Assembly: GCF_900142365.1 (NCBI RefSeq)
Contig: NZ_FRAP01000005.1
Coordinates: 124,001-188,000, forward strand
Length of the DNA: 64,000 nt
Direction of reading: 5' to 3'
From: Pseudonocardia thermophila
GTDB taxonomy: Bacteria; Actinomycetota; Actinomycetes; Mycobacteriales; Pseudonocardiaceae
A model generated the notes under the pieces. It was not told the origin of the DNA, searched no databases, and worked only from the letters and a program-made list of their open reading frames with translations. Shown here one piece after another: positions 9,518 through 20,997 of this stretch (within the stretch, counting starts at the first letter, position 1; every line of letters begins with the position of its first letter). The translations under genes and the position numbers were made by a program.

Positions 9518-10426
9518 CTACGACAGCTCCGTCGGCACCGCGACGACGTCGACCATGGCGCCGTTGCGCAGCACGGTGACCGGCAGCGGGCGGCCGATCG
9601 CGTCGGCGAACAGCTGGGACTGCACGCCCTGCGCGTCGTGGACCTGGCGGCGGCCCACGTCCAGCACCAGGTCGCCGGGGCGCAGCCCGGCCTTCGCCGC
9701 CGGGCTGCCGCTGATCACCTCGACCAGCCGCAGCCCGTCCTTGCGCCCGTAGCGGCGGGCGATGTCCGCCGGCACCGGAGCCGGGGTGCCGACCACGCCC
9801 AGGTACGCCCGGCGGACCCGGCCGTCCTCGAGCAGTGCGGCGAGGATCCGCCGGGTGGTCGCGTTGACCGGCACGGCCAGCCCGAGCCCGATCCCGGCGA
9901 CGGCGGTGTTGATGCCGACGACGCGGGCCCGGTGATCGGCCAGCGCACCGCCGGAGTTGCCGGGGTTGAGCGGGGCGTCGGTCTGGATGACGTCCTCGAC
10001 GACGCGCGCGGCGCGGCCGCTGCGGGTGGGCAGCGAGCGGCCCAGCGCGCTCACCACGCCCGCGGTGACCGAGCCGGCCAGGCCGAGCGGGTTGCCGACG
10101 GCGACGACCAGCTGCCCGACCACGAGCGAGTCGGCGTCGCCCAGCCGGACCGGCTCCGGCAGGTCGGCGGATCGGCGCGCGCGCAGCACGGCGAGGTCGG
10201 AGAGCTGATCGGTGCCGGCGACGACGAACTCCGCCTGCGTGCCGTCGGCGAAGTCGGCACGGCCCCGGCTCGCGTCGCCGACGACGTGCGCATTGGTGAC
10301 GAGCACCCCTTCGCCGGTGACGACGGCCGAACCGGAGCCCCGCCCGACGCGGACCGCCGCGACCTTCCCGGTGATCTCCGCCGCCACCGCGGCGACCGTG
10401 CGCGAGTAGGAGTCGAGCTCGTCCAC
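9518..10426 (-). CDS. HtrA-like S1C serine protease with PDZ domain, no signal peptide
   Basis: Trypsin-fold protease of 302 residues followed by one PDZ domain. Triad residues are seen as His in VTNAHVVGD, Asp in LSDLAVLRA and Ser in NPGNSGGAL. The PDZ domain covers roughly the last 90 residues (SPAAKAGLRPGDLVL). No signal peptide or membrane anchor is visible, so it is predicted cytoplasmic, unlike DegP. The GTG start is fixed by a strong GGAGGT six nt upstream. Longer upstream readings are not supported. It is convergent with the response-regulator gene and single in its transcript. Confidence 0.9.
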   Translation of the reverse strand: MDELDSYSRTVAAVAAEITGKVAAVRVGRGSGSAVVTGEGVLVTNAHVVGDASRGRADFADGTQAEFVVAGTDQLSDLAVLRARRSADLPEPVRLGDADSLVVGQLVVAVGNPLGLAGSVTAGVVSALGRSLPTRSGRAARVVEDVIQTDAPLNPGNSGGALADHRARVVGINTAVAGIGLGLAVPVNATTRRILAALLEDGRVRRAYLGVVGTPAPVPADIARRYGRKDGLRLVEVISGSPAAKAGLRPGDLVLDVGRRQVHDAQGVQSQLFADAIGRPLPVTVLRNGAMVDVVAVPTELS

Positions 10427-10444
10427 GGCGCTACCTCCGATTAC

Positions 10445-10464
10445 ACCGTTACACGTACAACGGT
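10445..10464. promoter_or_regulatory. Inverted repeat operator upstream of the S1C protease
   Basis: Perfect ACCGTT-N8-AACGGT palindrome about 19 bp upstream of the protease GTG, just beyond its Shine-Dalgarno. It overlaps the presumed promoter (TGTAAT next to it), so it fits a repressor site. The binding protein is unknown. Confidence 0.45.
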
Positions 10465-10759
10465 ACCCGCGCGGGAGGGAGCGGGACGTTCGCCGAGAGC
10501 GAGAGCCGCGGACCGCGCCCCGCTGAGCACTACCGGAGGATGACCACCCGCTCGCGCGCGTCGACGACGGCGGAGGAGGCGCGCAGCGGCCCTCGGAGGA
10601 ACGACGCGGGGGCCGCGAGCACCGATCCAGTGCAGAGCCGTCGTCGACACCAAGGCGCGCGAGCCGCGCCCTGCGACGAAGGAGCAGAGCGCGATCCAAC
10701 GCAGAGCGGCTCTCCTGCGCCTCGGGACGAAACGCGCCCGAGCGGCGGCGCGCTGACGC
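10465..10759. other. Gene-free stretch between protease and def
   Basis: I see no convincing coding frame. It holds two imperfect copies of ATCCAnnGCAGAGC (near 10624 and 10697) with GC-rich surroundings. A related string (ATCCAACACAGAGCC) recurs near 16869. No clear promoter or terminator is evident apart from the operator at its left end. Confidence 0.4.
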
Positions 10760-11332
10760 CTAGACCTCTTCGGCCTTCTGCGACGCCGGATCCCAACGCA
10801 GCCCCGGAACGCCCCATCCCGCGCGCTTGATCGTCTTCAGCGCGGCGCGCCGGTTCCGCCCGATCAGCCGATCGACGTAGATGATCCCGTCGAGGTGGTC
10901 GGTCTCGTGCTGCAGGCAGCGGGCGAAGAACCCGCGGCCCTCGACCTCGACCGGTTGGCCCTTCTCGTCGAACCCGGTGACCTTGGCCCACTCGGCCCGG
11001 CCGGTCGGGAAGTGCTCGCCCGGGACGGAGAGGCAGCCCTCCTCGTCCTCGTCCGGGTCGGGCATGGTCTCGGGGCGCTCCGAGGTCTCCAGCACGGGGT
11101 TGACGACGACGCCGCGGCGGCGTTCCTTCCGCTCCAGGTCGGGGCAGTCGTACACGAAGACCCGCAGGTCGACGCCGATCTGGTTGGCCGCGAGCCCGAC
11201 CCCCTCGGCGGCGGCCATGGTGTCGAACATGTCGGCGACGAGCTCGGCGAGCGCGCCGTCGAACTCGGTGACGGGGCGGGTCGGGTTGTGCAGGACGGGG
11301 TCCCCGATGATCACGATGGGTCGGACGGCCAC
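10760..11332 (-). CDS. def: Peptide deformylase
   Basis: Metalloenzyme of 190 residues that removes the N-formyl group from nascent proteins. All three family motifs are present: [19 protein letters not shown] and the metal-binding QHETDHLDG. The GTG start gives [15 protein letters not shown], a normal deformylase N-terminus. An upstream extension rich in Asp/Arg is possible but unlikely. Divergent from the DUF3263 and LytR_C genes, the same order as Rv0429c-Rv0430-Rv0431 in M. tuberculosis. Confidence 0.95.
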   Translation of the reverse strand: MAVRPIVIIGDPVLHNPTRPVTEFDGALAELVADMFDTMAAAEGVGLAANQIGVDLRVFVYDCPDLERKERRRGVVVNPVLETSERPETMPDPDEDEEGCLSVPGEHFPTGRAEWAKVTGFDEKGQPVEVEGRGFFARCLQHETDHLDGIIYVDRLIGRNRRAALKTIKRAGWGVPGLRWDPASQKAEEV

Positions 11333-11525
11333 GCGTGCGAGCCTACGCGTGTCGTCCGGCGCGTCCGGCCGCCCGTCGGCGCGCGGTGGCCGGTCGTCGA
11401 TCACCCCATGGCGTGGCGCGTCCTGTCCCGGGTTCCGTCGGTGGTGCGTGGTTCAATGTCGTCCGCGAATCACACAAGTGTCATTCGCCGAAGGACTGTC
11501 CGACTGCGAAGTCTCGAGGAGCGCG

Positions 11526-11831
11526 ATGGAGTCCGCCACCGAATCGACCGGGGCCCGGACCGCCGCGGGCGGGATGCGCGAGCTGAGCCGTCGTGAACGG
11601 GAGATCCTCGCTTTCGAAGGTCAGTGGTGGAAGTACGCGGGCGCCAAGGAGCAGGCGATCCGCGAGCTGTTCGACATGTCGGCCACGCGTTACTACCAGG
11701 TGCTGAACGCCCTCGTCGACAAGCCGGAGGCCCTGGCCGCCGATCCGCTCCTCGTCAAGCGCCTGCGCCGGCTGCGGGCAAGTCGACAGCGCACTCGTGC
11801 GGCGCGTCGCCTGGGAATCGAGCCCTGGTGA
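11526..11831 (+). CDS. DUF3263 small protein (Rv0430-like)
   Basis: Protein of 101 residues, mostly helical. The conserved core is LSRREREILAFEGQWWKYAG followed by a block around SATRYYQVLN and an Arg-rich tail (RLRRLRASRQRTRAARR). The middle looks like a helix-turn-helix, so DNA binding is plausible but unproven. Homologues sit next to def and the LytR_C protein across mycobacteria and relatives, as here. The ATG is preceded by GAGGAGCG. Confidence 0.85.
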   Translation: MESATESTGARTAAGGMRELSRREREILAFEGQWWKYAGAKEQAIRELFDMSATRYYQVLNALVDKPEALAADPLLVKRLRRLRASRQRTRAARRLGIEPW

Positions 11832-11896
11832 CGCCACCATGACCGGAGACCGACCCGTCTCGGACGGGTGACGCGCCCGCTACGAGGAGCCCGATC

Positions 11897-12541
11897 GTGA
11901 CCTCACCCGCACCTTCAGGAGGATCATCGCCGCTCCGGGTGGGCGGTCTGGCGCTCCTGGGTGTGGGCGCCGTGGCCGCGTTGATCGGAGTGGCGAGCCT
12001 CGTCGGCGGCGGTGGCAGCAGCGAATCGACCACCGCCGAGGGCCCCGCGCCCACGAGCGCCGCCGCGCCCGCTGCGCCGACGCCCGACGCCCCGCCGCAG
12101 GGGGCGACGTCCGGCGGCGAGGTGCCCGTCCCGTCGTTCGAGCCGACGCCGCACGCCGTGGCCGCCCCGAACGGCTCAGGTTCGACCGGATCCGGCGGTT
12201 CGAGCGGCTCCGGCGCGTCCGGGTCGGGCTCGGGGTCCGCGCCGTCGATCGCGAAGGTGCCGGTCCGCGTCTACAACAACTCCACGATCAAGGGTTTGGC
12301 CGCCCGCGCCGCCGAGGACGTCCGCGCGATGGGCTGGCCGGTCGAGACGGTCGACAACTACTCGCAGGGCATCATCCCGGTCAGCACGGTCTACTACCGG
12401 CCGGGCACCGGCGAGCAGTCGTCGGCGGAGGCGCTGGGCCGCGCACTGGGTGTGCGGGTGGAGCCGCGCTTCTCCGGGCTCGCCAACGCCTCCCCCGGCC
12501 TGATCTTCATCGTCACGAACAACTACACGGCCAAGAGCTGA
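11897..12541 (+). CDS. LytR C-terminal domain membrane protein (VirR-like)
   Basis: Protein of 214 residues. It has one membrane helix near residues 17-38, an extracellular Pro/Ser/Gly-rich linker of about 70 residues, and a C-terminal LytR_C domain beginning at VPVRVYNNSTIKGLAARA. The mycobacterial relative VirR (Rv0431) affects envelope integrity and vesiculation; the same role here is inference. GTG start. Its TGA ends exactly one base before the stop of the convergent AAA ATPase gene. Confidence 0.85.
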   Translation: MTSPAPSGGSSPLRVGGLALLGVGAVAALIGVASLVGGGGSSESTTAEGPAPTSAAAPAAPTPDAPPQGATSGGEVPVPSFEPTPHAVAAPNGSGSTGSGGSSGSGASGSGSGSAPSIAKVPVRVYNNSTIKGLAARAAEDVRAMGWPVETVDNYSQGIIPVSTVYYRPGTGEQSSAEALGRALGVRVEPRFSGLANASPGLIFIVTNNYTAKS

Positions 12542-14752
12542 TCAGCGCTCGGCCCGCCGCTTGGCGTAGGCCTCCAGCTCAGCCAGCTGCACCGGGTCCA
12601 GGGACGGCGGCACGACCTTGCGTGCGGCGGCGATGTGCGCGTTCGTGACGTGGGCGGCGTCGAGCGACTCGCGCATCGCGGCGAGGGCGGCCTCGCGCAG
12701 CACCGCGGCGCAGTCGGCTGCCGAGTAGCCCTCCAGCTCCGCGCCGAGCGCCACCAGGTCGACCTCCGGCGCGAACGGGATGTTCCGCCCGGCGGCCTTG
12801 AGGATCTCGGTGCGCGCGGCGGCGTCCGGCGGCGGCACGTACACCAGCCGCTCCAGCCGGCCCGGCCGCAGCAGCGCAGGATCGATCAGCTCGGGCCGGT
12901 TCGTGGCGCCCACGACGACGACGTCGCGCAGCGGCTCGGTGCCGTCCAGCTCGGTGAGCAGCGCGGCGACGACGCGGTCGGCCACCCCGGAGTCGGTGGA
13001 CTGGCCGCGCCGCGGGGCGAGCGCGTCGACCTCGTCGAGGAACACCAGCGCCGGGGCGGCGTCGCGGGCGCGGCGGAACAGCTCGCGCACGGCCCGCTCG
13101 GACTCACCGACGTACTTGTCGAGCAGCTCGGCGCCCTTCACCGCGATCACGTTCAGCTGACCGGTGCCGGCGAGCGCGCGCAGCAGGAACGTCTTGCCGC
13201 AGCCGGGCGGGCCGTAGACGAGCACTCCGCGCGGGGCCTCCACGCCGAGCCGGGCGAACGAGTCCGGGTACTGCAGCGGCCACAGGACGGCCTCGGTGAG
13301 CGCCTGCTTCGTCTCGACCATGTCGCCGACCTGGTCGAGGGTCACACCGCCGGTCTGCAGCGTCTCCGACGAGGACATCGAGATCGGCCGGACCGCGCCG
13401 ACGGCGTCGAGCAGGTCCTGCTGGGTGATGACCGGGTCGTCGTCGCCGTTGTGCCGCAGCGCGGCGATGACGGCGCTCTCCCGCCGCACGGCCACGAGAT
13501 CGGCCACGACGAAGCCGGGGGCGCGTTCGGCGATCGCCTTGAGGTCGACGTCTCCGGCCAGCGGCACCTCGGCGAGCAGTCGGCGCAGCAGCTCGGTGCG
13601 GGTGCGCAGGTCGGGCAGCGCGAGCCCCAGCTCGCGGTCGACGAGATCGGGAGCGCGCAGGCGCGGATCGATCCGCTCCGGCGCCGACGTGGTGACGACG
13701 AGGGCGAGCTTCGGGGTCGTGATCGCGCCGCGCAGGGCGTCGAGCACGACGGTGGACAGCGGCACGGGCTCGGCGGGCAGCAGCGCGTCGACGTCGGTGA
13801 CGAGGAGGATCGTGCGGGTGCCGGCGAGCGCGGCGGACCGGGCCGCACCGACGATCTCGTGCACCCGCTGGGAGGCCACCCCGGCCTCCAGCGCAGCGAC
13901 ACCGGGGGCGACGAGCTCGACCACGCGGGCGTCGACGGCGGCGGCGACGCTGTGCACCAGCGCGCGCTTGCCCACGCCTTCCGGCCCCACGATCGCCACG
14001 CCGAGGCGGGCCGAGCCGCCGAGGCGTTCCAGCAGCTCGGGCCGGTCGAAGGTCAGCTCGAGCCATTCGACGAGGCGGCGGGCCTGGTCGGTGTTGCCGA
14101 TCAGCTCCTCGACCGGCAGCACGTCCTCGGCGGGCGCCGGGGCCGGCCGCGGTGCGGACGAGTTCGCGGTGGGCGGCGGGGTGGCGGCCTGCCCGGTGGC
14201 GGGGCCGCCCTCCCACCCGACGACCGTGCTGGGCCGCACCGCGACCGCACCGGGCGGGTCGACGTCGGCCACGGTGAGCAGCTCGGTCGTCCAGGACGGG
14301 CCGAGTGCGCCCGCGACGAGGCGGCGGGCGTCGGCGGCGTTGCGGCCGGGCGCGATGTCCTGGGGCAGTAGGGACACGGCGTCGCCGCGGGTGAGGACCT
14401 TTCCGACGAGGGCCTGCCGCACGACCTCGGGGGTGAGCGCGGCGCGGGCCAGCCGCGACCCGGTCAGCCGCACGCTGCGGGCCGGTGCGACCTCGGCCGG
14501 GGCGACGACGACGGACGCACCGTCGGTGAGGCCGCAGTTGGACAGCGTGACGTCGTCGAGGGTGGCCTGGCCGGGTGGTCCGTCGCCGGGCGCGGCGAGC
14601 ACGGTGGTGACCCGGGTCCCGGTGAGGGTGACGGCGTCCCACGAGCGCAGGCCGAGCGCGTCGAACACCTCGGGATGCAGGCGGACCACTCCGCGGCGGG
14701 CATCGGCGGCCGAGGCTGCGAGTCGGGCGACGAGGGTGATCGACACTGCCAC
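12542..14752 (-). CDS. CDC48-like AAA+ ATPase with two AAA domains (Rv0435c-like)
   Basis: Protein of 736 residues. The N-terminal 180 residues resemble the Cdc48 N domain (substrate/cofactor binding). A Pro-rich linker follows, then two AAA modules. D1 has Walker A GPEGVGKRA but a degenerate Walker B (ILLVTDVDALLP, no catalytic Glu), so it is probably a non-hydrolysing ring. D2 is canonical: GPPGCGKT, VFLDEVDALAP, sensor GATNRPELIDPA and arginine-finger segment LLRPGRLER. Likely a hexameric unfoldase. The neighbouring pssA and psd genes follow the mycobacterial order. GTG start. Confidence 0.9.
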   Translation of the reverse strand: MAVSITLVARLAASAADARRGVVRLHPEVFDALGLRSWDAVTLTGTRVTTVLAAPGDGPPGQATLDDVTLSNCGLTDGASVVVAPAEVAPARSVRLTGSRLARAALTPEVVRQALVGKVLTRGDAVSLLPQDIAPGRNAADARRLVAGALGPSWTTELLTVADVDPPGAVAVRPSTVVGWEGGPATGQAATPPPTANSSAPRPAPAPAEDVLPVEELIGNTDQARRLVEWLELTFDRPELLERLGGSARLGVAIVGPEGVGKRALVHSVAAAVDARVVELVAPGVAALEAGVASQRVHEIVGAARSAALAGTRTILLVTDVDALLPAEPVPLSTVVLDALRGAITTPKLALVVTTSAPERIDPRLRAPDLVDRELGLALPDLRTRTELLRRLLAEVPLAGDVDLKAIAERAPGFVVADLVAVRRESAVIAALRHNGDDDPVITQQDLLDAVGAVRPISMSSSETLQTGGVTLDQVGDMVETKQALTEAVLWPLQYPDSFARLGVEAPRGVLVYGPPGCGKTFLLRALAGTGQLNVIAVKGAELLDKYVGESERAVRELFRRARDAAPALVFLDEVDALAPRRGQSTDSGVADRVVAALLTELDGTEPLRDVVVVGATNRPELIDPALLRPGRLERLVYVPPPDAAARTEILKAAGRNIPFAPEVDLVALGAELEGYSAADCAAVLREAALAAMRESLDAAHVTNAHIAAARKVVPPSLDPVQLAELEAYAKRRAER

Positions 14753-14779
14753 CGGGACACGCTATCGGGCGCGATCCGC

Positions 14780-15772
14780 CTAGCGGCGACGGGCGCGGCG
14801 CAGACCGAGCCGCAGCCGGTTGCCGCGCTGTCCGTCCGGGCCGGTCCGGGGCATGCCGTTGCGGTCGACGCGCGGCAGGCCGGGATCAGTGTCGCCGAAG
14901 CGGCGGACCGCGCGGGCGACGGCGCTGGCCCCGCCGGCGACCCGGCGCCGCAGCGGCGGGCGCAGGCCCAGCCGGCGGGCGGAGCGGGCGGCGCGGGCGG
15001 CGGCGCGGCGTTCGCGCATCGGCACGTCCCAGGCCTCCGGGTGCTTGGCGAGCCACCGGTACCGGTAGCCGGTGTAGGGGATGAGCAGCAGGTACCCGCA
15101 CCCGACGAGGGCCAGCCCCAAGAACGGCACGGTCACCAGGAACGCGGCCGCGATCCCCACGACGACCAGCAGCGGGGCGACGGCACGCGGCGGCACCCGC
15201 ACGGCCTTCAGCGACAGCGTGGGCAGCCGCGACACCATGAGCCCGGCCACGACCAGCGCCCACGCTCCGACCACGACCTGGTGGGACCACCAGCCCTCGC
15301 CGAAGTGCAGCGTCAGGTACAGCGGGATGCCCGCGGACAGCGCCGCCGCGGGAGCGGGCACACCGGTGAAGAACTCCTTGGCGAACGGGTAGCGGTGCTC
15401 GATGTCGAGCAGGGTGTTGAAGCGGGCCAGGCGCAGCGCCATGCAGACCGCGAACACCAGCGCCACGATCCAGCCGAACCGGCTGCCCTCCAGCGCCCAC
15501 AGGTACAGCACGAGGGCGGGGCCGACGCCGAACGCGACGAGGTCGGAGAGGGAGTCCAGCTCGGCGCCGATGCGGCTGGTGGCGTCGAGGAGGCGGGCGA
15601 GCCGGCCGTCGAGCGCGTCGCAGATCGCGGCGAAGCCGGTCGCCGCGATGCACAGCCCCCACTGGGCGGCGAGGGCGAAGTAGACGGAGGACAGGCCGGC
15701 GCAGAGCGCGAGCACCGTGACCGCGTTGGGGAGCAGCCGGATGCCCGCCGCGTACGCGGGCGGGACGGACAT
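14780..15772 (-). CDS. pssA: CDP-diacylglycerol-serine O-phosphatidyltransferase
   Basis: Membrane enzyme of 330 residues making phosphatidylserine from CDP-diacylglycerol and serine. The CDP-alcohol phosphatidyltransferase signature appears in DALDGRLAR and GAELDSLSD, with the expected spacing. About seven hydrophobic segments follow. The C-terminal 80 residues form a highly basic Arg-rich tail, longer than usual. The ATG overlaps the psd stop as ATGA, so the two steps of phosphatidylethanolamine synthesis are coupled. Confidence 0.93.
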   Translation of the reverse strand: MSVPPAYAAGIRLLPNAVTVLALCAGLSSVYFALAAQWGLCIAATGFAAICDALDGRLARLLDATSRIGAELDSLSDLVAFGVGPALVLYLWALEGSRFGWIVALVFAVCMALRLARFNTLLDIEHRYPFAKEFFTGVPAPAAALSAGIPLYLTLHFGEGWWSHQVVVGAWALVVAGLMVSRLPTLSLKAVRVPPRAVAPLLVVVGIAAAFLVTVPFLGLALVGCGYLLLIPYTGYRYRWLAKHPEAWDVPMRERRAAARAARSARRLGLRPPLRRRVAGGASAVARAVRRFGDTDPGLPRVDRNGMPRTGPDGQRGNRLRLGLRRARRR

Positions 15773-16518
15773 CAGTGTTCCTCGGGTAGGAGGGCCAGCA
15801 CTGTCTCACCACCGATGGTGCGCTGTCCGACGGCGACCTGGATGCGCGCGTCGGCGGGGAGGTAGACGTCGACGCGGGAGCCGAAGCGGATCAGGCCGTA
15901 GGTCTCCCCCGCAGCGACTTCGTTGCCCGGGACGACGTCGCACACGATGCGCCGGGCGAGCAGGCCCGCGATCTGGACGACGCCGATCTGCGCGCCGCTC
16001 GGGGTGCGCAGCAGCACCGAGTTCCGCTCGTTCTCCTCGCTGGCCTTGTCCAGGTCGGCGGACAGGAACTTGCCGGGGTGGTGAGCCACCTGCTCGACGC
16101 GTCCGTCGACGGGGATGCGCTGCACGTGCACGTCGAGGACGGAGAGGAAGACGCTCACCCGCGGCCGCGGCTCGCCCGGCAGCTTCAGCTCCGGCGGGGG
16201 CAGCGCTTCGCCGATGCTCGCGACGGTGCCGTCGGCGGCGGCGAGGACGGCGTTCTCGATCGGCGGCGCGACCCGCTTCGGCGCTCGGAAGAACAGCGCC
16301 GTGGCTGCGGTGGCGAGCACCCCGAGCCCGGCACCGCGCCCGGTCACGAGCCTGATCAGCCCGGCGGCAGCCGCCACGGCCGCGACGACCGGCCGTCCTC
16401 CCGGGTGCATGGGCGGGATCGCCTCCCGTACCAGTCCCACCACGTGCGAGAGGGAGAAACCGGACGGATCGTTCGCCGTGGTGGCCGGCGCCGGCCGTGA
16501 TGGGGTGGGGGCGGTCAT
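15772..16518 (-). CDS. psd: Phosphatidylserine decarboxylase proenzyme
   Basis: Pyruvoyl-dependent enzyme of 248 residues converting phosphatidylserine to phosphatidylethanolamine. The self-cleavage site that generates the pyruvoyl group is the GS in LIRFGSRVDVYLP. The core FLSVLDVHVQRIPVDG is characteristic of the short actinobacterial/archaeal type. A membrane helix lies near residues 50-75. It is first in the psd-pssA operon, with a 640-bp gene-free region upstream. Confidence 0.94.
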   Translation of the reverse strand: MTAPTPSRPAPATTANDPSGFSLSHVVGLVREAIPPMHPGGRPVVAAVAAAAGLIRLVTGRGAGLGVLATAATALFFRAPKRVAPPIENAVLAAADGTVASIGEALPPPELKLPGEPRPRVSVFLSVLDVHVQRIPVDGRVEQVAHHPGKFLSADLDKASEENERNSVLLRTPSGAQIGVVQIAGLLARRIVCDVVPGNEVAAGETYGLIRFGSRVDVYLPADARIQVAVGQRTIGGETVLALLPEEH

Positions 16519-16874
16519 GGGCGCGTGTTCGCTCCTGCTGACGGATCGTCGGCCCCGGGCGGGGCCATGGTCGCGGCGGTTACGGTACGCGGCCGTGCGG
16601 GCACCTTAGCGAGCCGACGGTGGGAAAGATCCTCCACCCGTCACCCGCCCGCACGCGACCCCCACCCGAACCTCACCGCCCCGTCCCCGGCCAGCACCGG
16701 ACGAGCGACCCGCCGGCGGGCGAAGACCGAGTCCGACCGTGCCGCTCGCCACCTGCACGCAAACCTCACGCAACCGGACGCAGAACTCGCCGGCCGAAAC
16801 GCAGGACTCGTCGCCACTCAGCTCGCCGACTCGCAGGGCCGCGAGCCGCCGCGCCGAAGGCGCGGTAATCCAAC

Positions 16875-16920
16875 ACAGAGCCGGGGCCGTCGTCCCCCGA
16901 GACGACGACCCCGGCTGTGG
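16875..16920 (-). terminator. Strong hairpin, likely moeA terminator
   Basis: The arms AGCCGGGGCCGTCGTC and GACGACGACCCCGGCT pair over 16 bp with one mismatch around a 6-nt loop, and further bases can pair outside. No U-tract is seen. It lies downstream of moeA and upstream of psd on the same strand. Confidence 0.55.
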
Positions 16921-16960
16921 AACCGCTCGTCCGCTCCCCAGCGACGGGCGGTAGGTCTGT

Positions 16961-16992
16961 GCTGCTAGTGGATACCGCTGCTAGTGGATACC
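16961..16992. repeat. Perfect 16-bp tandem duplication
   Basis: The unit GCTGCTAGTGGATACC occurs twice with no gap. It is unrelated to coding sequence. It could be a paired regulatory site or a replication-slippage product. Confidence 0.8.
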
Positions 16993-17159
16993 CACGTCGC
17001 GCTTCAAGTATTCCCGCTGACGCGTTCGATCGTCCAGCACACTTCCTGAGGAAGCACGGAGAGTGCACCGATCGGCCGAACTTTCACCTGTAGGACGCCA
17101 TCGGGGTGCCGATTGTTGCATCTGGAAGGTGTGACGTACACCACTTACACCCGAAAGCG

Positions 17160-20227
<3,068 letters not shown>

Positions 20228-20263
20228 GTCCACGATCCCGTACTACTTCCTCCGTTGCTCCGT

Positions 20264-20299
20264 GAACGGGGCGGCACCGCACCGGGTGCCGCCCCGTTC
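20264..20299 (+). terminator. Intrinsic terminator after groEL
   Basis: Perfect 15-bp stem (GAACGGGGCGGCACC and its complement) with a 6-nt loop, followed by TTCTTC. It lies between convergent groEL and the small membrane gene and could act on both strands. Confidence 0.85.
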
Positions 20300-20309
20300 T
20301 TCTTCCCGG

Positions 20310-20621
20310 CTAGGCGCCCAGGAGCCGGAAGAGTCCGTACGTCCCGGCGATGAGCAGCACAGGCGGGGCGCCGACCAGTGCGAACACGATCGCGGTCTCG
20401 AGCGGGGAGCGGCGGGCGCGGGTGGCGGCGGCGAACAGGAACGGCCCGGCCAGGCACCACGTCCCCACCACGAGCGGCGGCACGGCGGCCGTGCCCGCAC
20501 CGAGGAACCCCGGACCCCGGCTCATCAGGGCGATCAGTACGACGCAGGCGGCCAGCACCTGACCGGACACGCCGATCGTGCGGTACCGGCAGGTCGCCCG
20601 GTGATGTCCGGTCGTCGTCAC
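20310..20621 (-). CDS. Small three-span membrane protein, paralogue of its upstream neighbour
   Basis: Hypothetical protein of 103 residues with about three hydrophobic helices. The segment CLAGPFLFAAATRARRS mirrors FLAGPFLYALITRATGS in the upstream protein, so the two are tandem paralogues. The GTG start overlaps the upstream stop as GTGA, which decides the start. No family or function recognised. Confidence 0.7.
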   Translation of the reverse strand: MTTTGHHRATCRYRTIGVSGQVLAACVVLIALMSRGPGFLGAGTAAVPPLVVGTWCLAGPFLFAAATRARRSPLETAIVFALVGAPPVLLIAGTYGLFRLLGA

Positions 20622-20953
20622 CGCAGGCCCAGCGCCCAGACGATCACGAACGGGGCCGGACCGCAGCCGAGGAACGCGAGCACCGTCCACGCGACCGACC
20701 CGGTGGCGCGGGTGATCAGCGCGTAGAGGAACGGGCCGGCGAGGAACCACACGGCGAGCGCGGCGAGCAGCGCGATCACCCCGGCGACCACCGGAGCCGG
20801 GGCGGCGAGCACGAACGCCACCCCGACCAGCAGCGGGCCCGTCGCCAGCACAGCCAGCAGCGCCTGCAGCACGATGCCCGCGATGCGCAGGCCGGCGACG
20901 GTGGTGGAGCGCGCCGGGGCGGACGAGGGCGCCATGGCGTGCGGGAACGTCAT
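20618..20953 (-). CDS. Small membrane protein, paralogue of its downstream neighbour
   Basis: Hypothetical protein of 111 residues with about four hydrophobic segments after a short polar N-terminus (MTFPHAMAPSS). A start at the second Met (six codons later) is equally possible. It is coupled to the downstream paralogue by a GTGA overlap. It lies 44 bp after the start side of the region downstream of the WYL gene, on the same strand. Function unknown. Confidence 0.65.
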   Translation of the reverse strand: MTFPHAMAPSSAPARSTTVAGLRIAGIVLQALLAVLATGPLLVGVAFVLAAPAPVVAGVIALLAALAVWFLAGPFLYALITRATGSVAWTVLAFLGCGPAPFVIVWALGLR

Positions 20954-20997
20954 GGCAGCCATCGTCGCCGCAGCCGCGGGCCAGCACCTCCGCACAA

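Larger units (their letters stand above)
16519..17159. other. Gene-free region between psd and moeA
   Basis: About 640 bp without a convincing gene. Frames that are open here have poor codon character and no homology I recognise. It contains a long hairpin, a perfect 16-bp tandem repeat and a small palindrome GGTGT-N5-ACACC at 17128-17142. It should also hold the psd promoter, which I cannot place. Confidence 0.5.

Noticed and set aside
16525..16968. Plus-strand protein of about 147 residues between psd and moeA
   Set aside because: No ribosome-binding site, Arg/Pro-rich random-looking translation, and it runs through a hairpin and into a tandem repeat.
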